Positions 8,179 to 17,119 of a stretch of 64,000 bases of DNA are shown in pieces. The notes beneath the pieces are model-generated. The model made no database searches. It was not told where the DNA came from and worked only from the letters and a program-made list of their open reading frames with translations. Numbering within the stretch: the stretch's first letter is position 1; the number at the start of each line of letters is the position of its first letter. The stretch spans positions 248,001-312,000 of the forward strand of contig NZ_BDAV01000010.1 in assembly GCF_001612635.1 (NCBI RefSeq). Direction: 5' to 3'. Made by a program: the position numbers and the translations under genes. Source of the DNA: Nocardia africana NBRC 100379. GTDB taxonomy: Bacteria; Actinomycetota; Actinomycetes; Mycobacteriales; Mycobacteriaceae.

Positions 8179-9390
8179 CTATTCGCCTGCGGCGCGGCGG
8201 ATTTCACCACCCGCGGCCCGGTTCCGGGTGGCCCGGGCAGCGGCGGCGTCGAAGTGTTCCAGGTGGTCGAACAGCGGGTCCTCGTCGTCGACGTCGAGCA
8301 CCACCGCGCGCCGGCGCAGGGCGCGGGCGGCATCACGATCCATTCCGGGACGCCGCTCGGTCCGGACGCGTTCCTCTGCAACGGCTTCGGCGTTCTCGGC
8401 CGGCCGCTGCCGCGCACCGGACAACCGTGCGGCGCGGCGGCGGCGGATGTCCTCCTCGTAGCGCACCTGGCGCCGCAAGTACGCCAGATAGCCCCCCAAT
8501 GCCACCACCGACAGCGCACAGCCCCACCACAGGGCCGCGTTCACGACGATCGCGAAGGCGCCGAAAAGCAGTGTGCTCAGGATCAATCCGAGGGCGGTGC
8601 GCTGCCGGAAGCGATACCGGGCCGCCCGCGCGATGGCGTCGGCCTCCGGATCGAATCCGCCGCGGCCACGCCGGGAGGGGACGAAATCGCGTGTGGCCGA
8701 CTCGGCTTCACCGCCGGCGCGGTCGTCGAGATCATCGACGTCGTCGTCCGGATCCACCTCGCCGCGCCGGGCCGGAACAGCCGCGCTCGGCGCGGGTGGG
8801 ATGCGGGCCATACTCCCCTGCGGGCGATCCTCGGTCTCGGCGGCGGCCGGCACATCGTCGGCCTCCACACCCTCGTCGGCCTCGTCCGCATCGCCGGCGC
8901 GGGCGTCCCCGGCGGGGTCGCCGTCGACTTCCCGGTCGCCTGCGCCGAGGTCGGCGCGCTCGTCCTCGCCCGGCTCGGCATCGGCGGCGTCGCCGGGGGT
9001 TTCGCGGGCGTGGTCCTCGTCCTCGCCGGTGTGACCGGGCGGATCACCGGCGCTCCGATGGGCCCGCGTCACCTCCGATTCGGCGCGCTCGGGTGCGTTC
9101 CGGTCGTCCTCGATGACGGGCTCATCGGCCGATGTCGTCATCCGGTCCTCCGCATCATCGCCGTGGGAAAGCCTTTTCTGCCGAGGGGTCGGCACCCAGT
9201 CCGGATCGGTCTCATGCCCGGTGGCCGGCCCTTTCTTCGCACGTCGTCTGGTACCACCTCGATGCAGCACCCGGGTTGCCAGGGCCGCGTCCGTGGTGCG
9301 GCGGATCCGCGGATGCCGATCGGCGAGCATCGGGAACAGCACGAAGACCCAGAGCACGACCAACGCGATCCACAAGATCGAATTCGGCAT
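8179..9390 (-). CDS. sepX: Divisome protein SepX/GlpR
   Basis: A 403-residue membrane protein of the actinobacterial SepX/GlpR family. It has an N-terminal transmembrane helix (PNSILWIALVVLWVFVLFP), then a long acidic, disordered cytoplasmic stretch, and two close hydrophobic helices near residues 280-325. A basic and then acidic tail ends the protein. In Corynebacterium the homologue is the membrane receptor for the gephyrin-like protein Glp and takes part in division-site assembly. The start is ATG at 9390, with GGAGGTGGGAG just upstream; a longer frame to 9456 lacks support. The glp gene is two genes upstream in the same orientation. Confidence 0.8.
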   Translation of the reverse strand: MPNSILWIALVVLWVFVLFPMLADRHPRIRRTTDAALATRVLHRGGTRRRAKKGPATGHETDPDWVPTPRQKRLSHGDDAEDRMTTSADEPVIEDDRNAPERAESEVTRAHRSAGDPPGHTGEDEDHARETPGDAADAEPGEDERADLGAGDREVDGDPAGDARAGDADEADEGVEADDVPAAAETEDRPQGSMARIPPAPSAAVPARRGEVDPDDDVDDLDDRAGGEAESATRDFVPSRRGRGGFDPEADAIARAARYRFRQRTALGLILSTLLFGAFAIVVNAALWWGCALSVVALGGYLAYLRRQVRYEEDIRRRRAARLSGARQRPAENAEAVAEERVRTERRPGMDRDAARALRRRAVVLDVDDEDPLFDHLEHFDAAAARATRNRAAGGEIRRAAGE

Positions 9391-9620
9391 CGCGCTCCCA
9401 CCTCCGTCCCCGCCTGACCACTGTCCCTTCTCGACCGTTGGGCAGGTTCTCGCCACCTGTTCCGTCCTGGCACCGGACGCACCACCGACGTCCGTAGGTT
9501 AATGCGGCGTCACAGGAATATCCCGCAGGCGCGCCGCCCACACCTGTCCCACCCGTCACAAGCCGGTCATGACCAGGCTCGGGCGTGTCGAACGCGGAAA
9601 ACACCGCGCGACAGGGGCGC

Positions 9621-10277
9621 TCACGGCGGCGTGGCACGACCCGAGCGGATGAGGCGATCGACCACCGTGCCGGATACCTCCTCGACGGTCATCGCGACCA
9701 GCAGATGGTCGCGCCACGCGCCATCGACGTCCAGATAGCGCCGCAAGGTGCCCTCCTCGCGGAAGCCCACATTGCGCAGTACCGCCTGGCTGGCCAGATT
9801 CTCCGGCCGCACGGTCGCCTCCACCCGGTGCAGGCCCACGGGCCCGAAGCAGTGGTCCAGTCCCATCGCCAGCGCGGCGGTGGCGACACCCTGGCCGCCG
9901 ACGTCCTTGGCGACCCAGTAGCCGATCCACGCCGAACGCAGCGCACCGCGCACGATATTGCCGATGGTCAGCTGGCCGCCGAAGGATCCGTCCACCTCGA
10001 TCACCAGCGGCACCATCGCACCCCGGCGCGCCTCGGCCTTCAGACTCGACCACAGCGAGGGCCAGTTCGAGGCGTGATTGCGCGCCTCCCAGCTACCCCG
10101 GCCGGTCGGCTCCCACGGCTCCAGATGTTCACGGTCGCGCAGGCGGATTCGCGACCAGGCCGCCGCGTCCCGCAGCCGGATCGGGCGCAGCGTCACCCGC
10201 CCACCCGGGACTCGAACCGGACCGAGATGTGCGGGCCAGCCCGGATGCTGGGCGGCCCGGAATACGTTCATGTCCAC
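9621..10277 (-). CDS. rimJ: GNAT N-acetyltransferase, RimJ/RimL type
   Basis: A 218-residue GNAT acetyltransferase. The acetyl-CoA binding loop is VGGQGVATAAL, followed by GLHRVEATVRPEN and the C-terminal S/AVLRNVGFREEG motif typical of RimJ/RimL and related enzymes that acetylate protein N-termini or small amines. It starts with GTG at 10277, or ATG at 10271, only three bases after the glp stop. The position between glp and sepX is conserved in mycobacteria. The true substrate is unknown; the gene name reflects family membership only. Confidence 0.82.
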   Translation of the reverse strand: MDMNVFRAAQHPGWPAHLGPVRVPGGRVTLRPIRLRDAAAWSRIRLRDREHLEPWEPTGRGSWEARNHASNWPSLWSSLKAEARRGAMVPLVIEVDGSFGGQLTIGNIVRGALRSAWIGYWVAKDVGGQGVATAALAMGLDHCFGPVGLHRVEATVRPENLASQAVLRNVGFREEGTLRRYLDVDGAWRDHLLVAMTVEEVSGTVVDRLIRSGRATPP

Positions 10278-10280
10278 ATA

Positions 10281-11534
10281 TCACCCGCGCTGCGCGAGAA
10301 ATGCGACCTGGACCTCGTCACCGGTGCGAATATCGGTGACCTCCGGGTCGATGACGATCAGGCTGTTGGCCTCGGCCAGGGTCGAGAGCAGATGCGAGGA
10401 GCCGTTCACACCCAGCGGCTGCACCAGATATTCACCGGTCTGCTCGTCGCGCATCAACTGGGCACGCAGGTAACCGCGGCGGCCCTCCATGGAGGTGATC
10501 GGCATGATCGTGCGGGCCCGCACCACGCGGCGCATCGGATGCCGGCGGCCCAGCGCGATCCGGATCAGCGGCCGCACCATGATCTCGAAAACGACAAGGG
10601 CGCCAACGGGATTCGACGGCAGCAGGAACGTCGGCACCTCGTCGCGGCCGAGCCGGCCGAAGCCCTGCACCGAACCCGGATGCATGGCCACCCGATCGAT
10701 GGTCAGCTCACCCAGCCCCTCCAGGGCCTCGCGGATCTGCTCGGAAGCCCAGCCGCCGACCGCGCCCGCGATCACGACGACCTCCGAACGCACCAGCTGT
10801 CCCTCGACCACGTCGCGCAGGCGCTTGGGATCGGCGCTGACGATGCCGACCCGATTCACGTCGGCGCCGGCGTCGCGGGCGGCGGCGGCCAGCGCGTAGG
10901 AGTTCACGTCGTAGACCTGTCCCGGGCCGGGCGTGCGATCGATGTCGACCAGCTCGCCGCCGATCGAGATCACCGACAGCCGCGGCCGCGGATGCACCAG
11001 CACCTTGTCCCGGCCGACCGCCGCCAGCAGGCCGACCTGCGCCGCGCCGATGATGGTGCCCGCCCGGACCGCGATATCGCCGGGTTGCACGTCGTCACCG
11101 ATGCGCCGCACGTAATCGCCGGACCGGACCGGCTCGTAGATCTTGATCCGGGCCCGGCCGCCGTCGGTGAAATCCAAGGGCAGCACAGCGTCCGCGAGGG
11201 TGGGCAGCGGCGCGCCGGTATCGATGCGGACCGATTGCCGCGGCTGCAATCGGATCGGCTGGCGCGAACCGGCCGCGACCTCGCCGACCACCGGCAGTGT
11301 CAGCTCTATCGGATCGCCGTCCTCGGTGCGGATGTCGGCACCGGCACCCTGCACATCCACGCTGCGCACGGCATAACCGTCGATGGCGGCCTGATCGAAT
11401 CCGGGCAGCGGACGCTCGGTGACCACGTCCTCGGCGCACAGCAGACCCTGAGCCTCGGAGATCGCGACCCGGACCGGCCGCGGGGCCACGGCCGCCGCGG
11501 TCACCTTGATCTGCTGGTCCTCAACCGAGCGCAT
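10281..11534 (-). CDS. glp: Gephyrin-like cell division protein Glp (MoeA family)
   Basis: A 417-residue MoeA/gephyrin-fold protein. Readable features are PLPGFDQAAIDGYAVRS of the MoeA N-terminus, RIGDDVQPGD, and the MoCF-binding domain (LSVISIGGELVD, and VIAGAVGGWASEQI where active MoeA enzymes have TGGxSxGxxD). The catalytic glycine/aspartate region is altered, which fits the actinobacterial Glp group that acts in cell division with SepX/GlpR rather than in molybdopterin synthesis. The start is ATG at 11534, after AAGGGAAGG. It lies between galU and rimJ, as in Mycobacterium tuberculosis, where the gene is called moeA1. Confidence 0.78.
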   Translation of the reverse strand: MRSVEDQQIKVTAAAVAPRPVRVAISEAQGLLCAEDVVTERPLPGFDQAAIDGYAVRSVDVQGAGADIRTEDGDPIELTLPVVGEVAAGSRQPIRLQPRQSVRIDTGAPLPTLADAVLPLDFTDGGRARIKIYEPVRSGDYVRRIGDDVQPGDIAVRAGTIIGAAQVGLLAAVGRDKVLVHPRPRLSVISIGGELVDIDRTPGPGQVYDVNSYALAAAARDAGADVNRVGIVSADPKRLRDVVEGQLVRSEVVVIAGAVGGWASEQIREALEGLGELTIDRVAMHPGSVQGFGRLGRDEVPTFLLPSNPVGALVVFEIMVRPLIRIALGRRHPMRRVVRARTIMPITSMEGRRGYLRAQLMRDEQTGEYLVQPLGVNGSSHLLSTLAEANSLIVIDPEVTDIRTGDEVQVAFLAQRG

Positions 11535-11601
11535 GCCGCCCTTCCCTTTACTCCGACTGATCACCCGGTCCCGCGGTGACGGGACCCGGCCGACCCCGTC
11601 G

Positions 11602-12555
11602 TCACGACGAGATCAGCTGCGGGTTCCAATCCGGAGCAAGCCGACGCTGCAACCACTCGCGCAAGGCGGGGCCGTATTCGTCTCGCTCCAAAGCGAAATC
11701 GACCGCAGCACGAAGATAACCGCCAGGGTTGCCGAGGTCGTGGCGCGACCCACGGTGGACAACGACATGTACCGGATGTCCCTCCGCGATCAGCAGCGAT
11801 ACGGCGTCGGTGAGCTGCAGCTCACCGCCCGCACCCGGCTCGATCCGGCGCAGCGCGTCGAAGATGGCGCGATCGAGCAGATACCGGCCCGCCGCGGTGA
11901 AGGTCGACGGCGCCTCCTCGAGCGCCGGCTTCTCCACCATGCCGACCACACGCAGCACGTCGGGGTTCGTGCTGTCGGTCACCGGCTCCACGTCGAAGAC
12001 GCCGTAGGCGCTGACCTCCTGCTTGGGGACATCGATCGCGCAGAGCACCGTGCCGCCGCGCTTGCGCCGGACACGGCTCATCACATCCAGGACGCCGCAG
12101 GGCAGCACCAGATCGTCGGGCAGCAGCACGGCGATGGCGTCCTCGTCGGGGTCGAGCGCCTGCTCGGCCTGGGCGACGGCATGGCCCAGCCCGAGTGGCT
12201 CGTCCTGCACCACCGAGGTCACATCGAGCAGGCCGGGAGCCTTGCGCACCTTCTCCAGCAGCTGGAACTTCCCGCGTTCGGCGAGCGTGCTCTCCAGCAC
12301 CAGGTCCTCGACGAAGTGGGCGACGACCCCGTCCTTACCGGGCGAGGTCACGATGACCAGCCGCTCGGCGCCCGAGCCGGCGGCCTCGGCGGCCACCAGT
12401 TCGATACCGGGTGTGTCCACGACCGGCAGCAGCTCTTTCGGCACGGTCTTCGTCGCGGGCAGGAACCGTGTCCCGAGTCCGGCCGCGGGGACCACCGCGG
12501 TACGGAAGCAGGAACTCACGGCCCGCGTCGCGTCCGATCCGGCGTCAGCTGTCAT
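11602..12555 (-). CDS. galU: UTP--glucose-1-phosphate uridylyltransferase
   Basis: A 317-residue GalU enzyme that makes UDP-glucose from UTP and glucose-1-phosphate, for cell-wall polysaccharides and trehalose. The nucleotide-binding signature VVPAAGLGTRFLPATKTVPKE lies near residue 20. QDEPLGLGHAV, VLLPDDLV and VGMVEKP follow the family order. ATG at 12555 is chosen; the frame is open 114 bases further but with untypical composition. It is the first gene of a minus-strand set galU-glp-rimJ-sepX and is divergent from the folate cyclo-ligase. Confidence 0.95.
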   Translation of the reverse strand: MTADAGSDATRAVSSCFRTAVVPAAGLGTRFLPATKTVPKELLPVVDTPGIELVAAEAAGSGAERLVIVTSPGKDGVVAHFVEDLVLESTLAERGKFQLLEKVRKAPGLLDVTSVVQDEPLGLGHAVAQAEQALDPDEDAIAVLLPDDLVLPCGVLDVMSRVRRKRGGTVLCAIDVPKQEVSAYGVFDVEPVTDSTNPDVLRVVGMVEKPALEEAPSTFTAAGRYLLDRAIFDALRRIEPGAGGELQLTDAVSLLIAEGHPVHVVVHRGSRHDLGNPGGYLRAAVDFALERDEYGPALREWLQRRLAPDWNPQLISS

Positions 12556-12847
12556 AAGTGCACACCCTATCCATCGCTCTTGTCGTCGGACCGGCTCAAC
12601 ACCGGCCCGGCATCTGGGAAGCCTAGGCGGCCGCGGCGGCGCCGTCGCACCGAAACGGCGCGGCAGCAACCCTGCCGAGGTCCACCGCCGGACCCCGGGA
12701 CTATCCGCCGGGGAACCGGCCGCAACCGTTGTTTCACCGCGTTACCAGCGTGTTCGCGGTACCGCGTCGGGTCAGCGATTCCCCGTCGAGGGCACCTGGA
12801 AACACGGGAGCGGGCAAACTCACCGTTCGCCCACCTAGGGTGAGCCT

Positions 12848-13525
12848 GTGGAGATCGCCGGTCAGCGGGACAAGGGGCGGTGGCGGACGGAATTGCTGGC
12901 CGCCCGAGCGGCGGTGCCGCCGGAGACCAGGGCCGCGGAGGCCGACGCCCTGTCCCGGTCGGTGCCGCGGGTACTGGACCTCGACGGGCCGCGCACGGAT
13001 GGGCCCGGGCGCGAGCGGCGCCCCGCGGGCGGGTCCGGCTCGGGGTGGGTGGCCGGGTATGTCCCGGTCGCGGGCGAACCCGGGTCGGTGGCGATGCTCG
13101 ACGCGCTGCGGGCCGCGGGGGCTCGGGTGATGGTCCCCGTGACCGGCCCGCCGGGACCATTGGATTGGGCGGAGTACACCGGCGTCGAGGGGCTGCGGCG
13201 CGCCCGCTACGGCCTGCTCGAGCCCGAGGGGCCGCCGTTGGGGGTGGCGGCGATCGCGTGGCCGGAGGTGATCGTGATGCCGGCGCTCGCGGTCGATCGG
13301 CGCGGTGTGCGGCTGGGACGAGGCGCCGGATATTACGACCGGACGCTACCGGCGGCGCGACCGGACGCACGTCTGGTGGCCGTCGTCCGGGACTCGGAAC
13401 TGCTCGAGGCGCTGCCGGAGGAACCCCACGATCGGCGGATGGGATGGGCCTTGCTGCCGGAGGCCGGGCTGTGCAGGCTCGGCGCCGACGATCGCGAGAG
13501 CGACGTCCGGCCCGTGCCGCGATGA
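12848..13525 (+). CDS. 5-formyltetrahydrofolate cyclo-ligase
   Basis: A 225-residue enzyme of the MTHFS family, which converts 5-formyl-THF to 5,10-methenyl-THF with ATP. The family signature near the C-terminus, GVRLGRGAGYYDRTL, is clear, and VIVMPALAVDRRG precedes it. A GTG start at 12848 gives the expected length. A low-complexity insertion of about 20 Gly/Arg/Pro residues lies near residue 55. It is divergent from galU across 292 bases and followed by the CIRCE-controlled Ruc-like gene, the same order as Rv0993-Rv0991c in M. tuberculosis. Confidence 0.92.
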   Translation: MEIAGQRDKGRWRTELLAARAAVPPETRAAEADALSRSVPRVLDLDGPRTDGPGRERRPAGGSGSGWVAGYVPVAGEPGSVAMLDALRAAGARVMVPVTGPPGPLDWAEYTGVEGLRRARYGLLEPEGPPLGVAAIAWPEVIVMPALAVDRRGVRLGRGAGYYDRTLPAARPDARLVAVVRDSELLEALPEEPHDRRMGWALLPEAGLCRLGADDRESDVRPVPR

Positions 13526-13592
13526 GAGCGAGACCACCGCACCGGTGCCCGACGGCGCCGGCACCGTGGGAATCAACACCGGATTGGCACTG

Positions 13593-13619
13593 TTGGCACT
13601 GTCGGCTGTAGAGTGCTAA
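13593..13619 (+). promoter_or_regulatory. CIRCE element (HrcA operator)
   Basis: TTGGCACTG, nine bases, then GAGTGCTAA. The right arm is the perfect CIRCE half-site, the spacer is exactly nine, and the left arm differs from TTAGCACTC at two positions. A second copy of the left half-site (13584-13592) abuts it. It lies 27 bases before the Ruc-like start. CIRCE binds the heat-shock repressor HrcA. Confidence 0.85.
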
Positions 13620-13645
13620 AAGACGAAAACCGTGGAGGTTCGCAG

Positions 13646-13963
13646 GTGCCTACTTACTCGTATCAGTGCACGCAGTGTGGCGACAAGTTCGACATCGTGC
13701 AGTCGTTCTCCGATGACGCCCTGACCACCTGCGAAAAGTGCAACGGCAAGCTGCGCAAGCTGTTCAACTCGGTCGGCATCGTCTTCAAGGGCAGCGGCTT
13801 CTACCGCACCGACAGCCGCAACGGCTCCTCGTCGGCCAGCGAGCCCGCGAAGTCGAGCGAATCCAAGTCGAGCGATTCGTCCGCCTCGAGCAGCTCGTCC
13901 AGCTCGTCGAACAGCCCGAGTTCATCGTCGAGCTCCTCGTCGACCAGCACCGCCGTCGCCTGA
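13646..13963 (+). CDS. ruc: FmdB-family zinc ribbon protein, Ruc-like chaperone
   Basis: A 105-residue protein with an N-terminal zinc ribbon (Cys8-x2-Cys11 and Cys29-x2-Cys32), then a disordered tail of some 50 residues that is almost all serine after residue 60. The GTG start at 13646 follows GGAGG and gives the VPTYSYQC N-terminus typical of the FmdB family. It corresponds in position and form to Rv0991c (Ruc), a redox-regulated chaperone of actinobacteria that cooperates with the Hsp70 system. A CIRCE element immediately upstream supports stress control. The serine tail is more extreme than I would expect; function is inferred by homology and synteny. Confidence 0.82.
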   Translation: MPTYSYQCTQCGDKFDIVQSFSDDALTTCEKCNGKLRKLFNSVGIVFKGSGFYRTDSRNGSSSASEPAKSSESKSSDSSASSSSSSSSNSPSSSSSSSSTSTAVA

Positions 13964-14112
13964 CCCGGGCCCGCACCGGGCTGCGATGAACCGCCCGGCA
14001 GGCCATTGTGTTCCGTCCGCGTCGGCCACAGTTTTCCACAGCCCCTCCGTTATCCACAGAGAAGTTCTGACCTGCTCTTTTCCGGGATGACCGAGCTGCT
14101 GCGGCTCCTACG

Positions 14113-14856
14113 GTGGCCGATATGCGGACCTTGCGATTCGATCGTCTACGCCCCGTCGATACCGATCTCGGCCGTGCTCGCGGCACCGAATTCCTGTCCC
14201 GGATACGGCCGCCCTGGCTCGACCTGACCCTGATTCGCCGCCTGTCGGCCGTCGGACTGGCCGCTGCGGCGGCTGTCGTCGCCCTGCGCGGCGACACCGC
14301 CGGACATCGCACGCCGGTCGTCGTCGCGGCGCGAGATGTGGCGCCCGGACAGGTATTGGCACCCGCGGATCTGCGGCGCGCGGACCTGCCGGCGGACGCG
14401 ATACCGGGCGGCGCCGTCACCGATCCCGCAACCCTGCTCGGCGCGACCTCCACCGGCGCGGTGCACGCCGGGGAAATACTCACCGATCTCCGGATCGTCG
14501 GCCCGCGGCTGGCAGCCGTGGCGACCGGTGTGCCGAATGCCCGGATCGTGCCGATGCGGTTGGCGGACAACGCCATTGCCGATATTCTGCGGCCCGGCGA
14601 CCGGGTGGACGTGGTCGCCGCGGAAGAGACCGGCGGCCACGGCGATCCGGATACGGTTGCGCCACGCGGGCGGTCACCGTCCGCACACACCCTCGCCACC
14701 GATGCCGCGGTGGTGCTGATCTCCGGCGCCGCCGAGGCGGGTTCCCGGACCCGCGCTTCCCCCGAACGAATCGTGCTGCTGGCACTCGATCCGGATCATG
14801 CAACCACCGTCGCGGCCGCCTCGTTGCACACGGCGCTGACCGTGGTGTTTCACTGA
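14113..14856 (+). CDS. SAF-domain protein (CpaB/RcpC-like)
   Basis: A 247-residue protein with one N-terminal membrane helix (LSAVGLAAAAAVVAL, about residues 45-60), followed by a SAF domain (VVVAARDVAPGQVLAPADL) and a RcpC/CpaB-like segment (RPGDRVDVVAA). Such proteins occur in Flp-pilus assembly and related envelope functions, with the domain outside the membrane. No pilus genes are adjacent, so the role here is unknown. The start is GTG at 14113 or ATG at 14122. It lies between the Ruc-like gene and mscL. Confidence 0.75.
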   Translation: MADMRTLRFDRLRPVDTDLGRARGTEFLSRIRPPWLDLTLIRRLSAVGLAAAAAVVALRGDTAGHRTPVVVAARDVAPGQVLAPADLRRADLPADAIPGGAVTDPATLLGATSTGAVHAGEILTDLRIVGPRLAAVATGVPNARIVPMRLADNAIADILRPGDRVDVVAAEETGGHGDPDTVAPRGRSPSAHTLATDAAVVLISGAAEAGSRTRASPERIVLLALDPDHATTVAAASLHTALTVVFH

Positions 14857-15000
14857 TGTTCGCTGTGTTCGCCGAGCATTTGCCACAACTGTCCGTTAGC
14901 ATCCCGAGTACCTCATTCGATAGCGGAAAGCAATCGCATCGGATGCCACGACCAGACCGAACGGCGAGGCGCGGACACGCCGGATGAGACAGGAGCCGCA

Positions 15001-15456
15001 ATGCTGAAAGGTTTCAGAGATTTCCTGCTCCGGGGGAACGTGATCGACTTGGCGGTCGCGGTGGTCATCGGTACCGCGTTCACCGCGGTCGTCACCGCCA
15101 TCGTGACCGGGATCGTCAATCCTCTGTTGGATATGTTCGGCGGCGCGAACGAACACGGCTGGGGCTTCTATCTGGATTCCAGTAAGCCGTCCACGTTCAT
15201 CGCAATCGGCCCGATCATCACCGCCGTGGTCAACTTCATTCTCATCGCGGCGATCCTGTACTTCATCTTGATCCTGCCGGCGGGACGCCTGATGAAGCGC
15301 TTCGGCACCGAGAAGGAAGCCGTGATGACCGAGGTCGAATTGCTCACCGACATCCGCGATCTGCTCGCGGACGGCAGTAAGAGCGCCGGCGGCCGGCACG
15401 AGTTCTCCGACGTCGAATCCCTTCGCCGCCAGGCGGATGCGCAACGGGGCCGGTGA
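15001..15456 (+). CDS. mscL: Large-conductance mechanosensitive channel
   Basis: A 151-residue MscL channel that opens under membrane tension and protects against hypo-osmotic shock. The N-terminal MLKGFRDFLLRGNVIDLAVAVVIG is the family signature. The first transmembrane helix spans about residues 14-40 and the second about 70-95, followed by a charged cytoplasmic helix (EVELLTDIRDLLA). A slightly long C-terminal tail is normal for actinobacteria. It is convergent with the porin gene, 33 bases apart. Confidence 0.96.
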   Translation: MLKGFRDFLLRGNVIDLAVAVVIGTAFTAVVTAIVTGIVNPLLDMFGGANEHGWGFYLDSSKPSTFIAIGPIITAVVNFILIAAILYFILILPAGRLMKRFGTEKEAVMTEVELLTDIRDLLADGSKSAGGRHEFSDVESLRRQADAQRGR

Positions 15457-15489
15457 AGCGAAGGCCCTGCGCCGCGTATCCGATATCGG

Positions 15490-16185
15490 TCAGCCCAGGC
15501 TGAACGGCTCACCCCACAGCGTCACCCAGGAGATGACGTCGTCGGTTTCGACCTCGACGCTGACGAATGCGCGCGCCTGCGCCTGACCGCCACATCCGGT
15601 CAGGCCGATGGCCTCGTCGGACCAGGCCACCGAGCCGCTGTCACCCTGGAATTTGTTGCGGGACTTGTGCACATCCCGGCCGCTCGCGTCGTTCTCCTCG
15701 AGGTCGAGGACGTAGAACGACTTCGCCTGGCCCGGTGCGAGAGTCAGATTGCCGCCGACGTTTCCGCCGGCGTCGGGCTTGGCGTTCTCGCCGTCGCTCC
15801 AGTCCATATTCGCGCCGGGGCCGCCGTCGGCGCCGACTCCGGAGATGTCGACCTCGCAGCCCACGGTGTAACCGGGATAGAGGCTGCCACCCACGGCGGT
15901 GGTGGTGCCGGACAGTTCGACATGGGCGTTACCGGAGACCCGGGCAGTGCGGTGCACCGCCGTGGCGCCCATCGACGGGTCGATATTCGCGGACTCGCCG
16001 TCCAGCCAGACGTGCACCGCGGTCCCGTCGGACAGCGTCTTGGACAACTCGCCACCGGGCAGCGGGACGAAGGTGTCGGCGCCGGCGGCACCGGTGGAGA
16101 GCAGTCCGACGGCAACCACCGCGGCGGCCCCGACGCCCGCCGAGCGCACACCCCACCGCACACCGTGCGCACGGTTCGTATTCAT
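15490..16185 (-). CDS. MspA-family outer-membrane porin
   Basis: A 231-residue secreted protein with an N-terminal signal peptide (GVGAAAVVAVGLLSTGAAGA, then ADTFVPLPGG). The mature part follows the MspA porin pattern: DGTAVHVWLDGESANIDPSMG near the N-terminus, a central glycine-rich beta region with VGCEVDISG, and a tail with two cysteines' worth of loop (GLTGCGGQ) and SVEVETDDVISWVTLWG. MspA porins form octameric pores in the mycolate outer membrane, so this supports a mycolic-acid-containing host. It is convergent with mscL. Confidence 0.88.
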   Translation of the reverse strand: MNTNRAHGVRWGVRSAGVGAAAVVAVGLLSTGAAGADTFVPLPGGELSKTLSDGTAVHVWLDGESANIDPSMGATAVHRTARVSGNAHVELSGTTTAVGGSLYPGYTVGCEVDISGVGADGGPGANMDWSDGENAKPDAGGNVGGNLTLAPGQAKSFYVLDLEENDASGRDVHKSRNKFQGDSGSVAWSDEAIGLTGCGGQAQARAFVSVEVETDDVISWVTLWGEPFSLG

Positions 16186-16293
16186 CTTTCCCTCATCAGG
16201 TTCTTACGGCTGGCCTCGAACAGCGAGACCGGCATGCGGTTCTCCCGCCTTCACCACCGGCCGGCATCCGATCGGAGGGGAACTCCGGGACCG

Positions 16294-16515
16294 TCAGCCG
16301 TGATGTGGGGGAACCTGAGAGCGCAACCAGTCGTCCGATGAGCGGGGTCGCTCACCGTCGGGGGCGCGCTCGTCGCTACTGGCCCGTGGCAGCGTTTCGC
16401 CGAAGATGGCCGCCAGACGCGCGGCTTCCGCTGCCGACCGGGCGCGGCTCTTCGCCGGGCGATCCGCGGAGTGCGAATCTCCCGGGCGCTGCGCCTCGGC
16501 CGGCTGGTCGGTCAT
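16294..16515 (-). CDS. Small conserved hypothetical protein
   Basis: A 73-residue hydrophilic protein of unknown function. It ends in SSDDWLRSQVPPHHG and contains a short Ala/Arg helix (SAAEAARLAAIFGETLP). I take it as real because it starts 7 bases after the moaB2 stop in the same direction and has coherent codon use. The WLRSQVPPHHG ending looks like a conserved interaction motif. No membrane segment or signal peptide is seen. Confidence 0.6.
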   Translation of the reverse strand: MTDQPAEAQRPGDSHSADRPAKSRARSAAEAARLAAIFGETLPRASSDERAPDGERPRSSDDWLRSQVPPHHG

Positions 16516-16522
16516 ACCGCGA

Positions 16523-17119
16523 TTATTCCGCCAAACCGGACAGTTCGTCGACGACCCGGCTCACCAGCGGGCCGAGCGTGGCCATGCCGTCGCGAATGGC
16601 ATCGCGCGTGCCGGGCAGGTTGACCACCAGGGTGCTGCCCGAGACGCCGGCCAGACCACGCGACAGACCGGCGTCGAGCGAGCCGGCCGCGAGTCCGGAG
16701 GCACGCAGCGCCTCGCTGATTCCGGGCAGTTCGCGATCGAGCACCTCGAGGGTCGCCTCCGGAGTGACATCGCGCGGCGACATACCGGTACCGCCCACGG
16801 AGATCACCAGGTCGACCCCGCCGATTACGGCGGTGTTGAGGGCATTGCGAATTTCGATCTCGTCACCGGCCACCGACACCGTGGCATCCACGAGGAAGCC
16901 GAATTCGGTGAGCAGTTCGGTCACCAGCGGGCCCAGCGAGTCCACCCCGCCATGCGCGGTTCGATCGTCCACGACCACAACAAGTGCCCGGCCCGCCACG
17001 GGAGCATCGATTTCCATGTTGCTCACCGTAGCGTCCGTGGGCGACAACCACTCCGGTCCCCCGGGCTCGTCGGCATCGGGTGTCGGGAGCACTGTCAAAG
17101 GACGCGGTTCACGGATCAT
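16523..17119 (-). CDS. moaB2: MoaB/Mog-family molybdenum cofactor protein
   Basis: A 198-residue protein of the MoCF/Mog family, which binds molybdopterin and takes part in its adenylylation. The signature GVDLVISVGGTGMSPRDVTPEA and the later LPGTRDAIRDG are clear. Two starts are possible. ATG at 17119 overlaps the pepD stop as ATGA and has GGAGGG six bases upstream, so I prefer it. ATG at 17017 removes a 34-residue acidic extension and also has a weak GGTGAG. The order mprA-mprB-pepD-moaB2 matches Rv0981-Rv0984. Confidence 0.85.
   Translation of the reverse strand: MIREPRPLTVLPTPDADEPGGPEWLSPTDATVSNMEIDAPVAGRALVVVVDDRTAHGGVDSLGPLVTELLTEFGFLVDATVSVAGDEIEIRNALNTAVIGGVDLVISVGGTGMSPRDVTPEATLEVLDRELPGISEALRASGLAAGSLDAGLSRGLAGVSGSTLVVNLPGTRDAIRDGMATLGPLVSRVVDELSGLAE

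Noticed and set aside
10202..10218. A tRNA T-arm-like sequence (GGTTCGAGTCCCGGGTG on the minus strand)
   Set aside because: It encodes VRVPGG in rimJ, and no D-arm or anticodon arm is found at the right distance.
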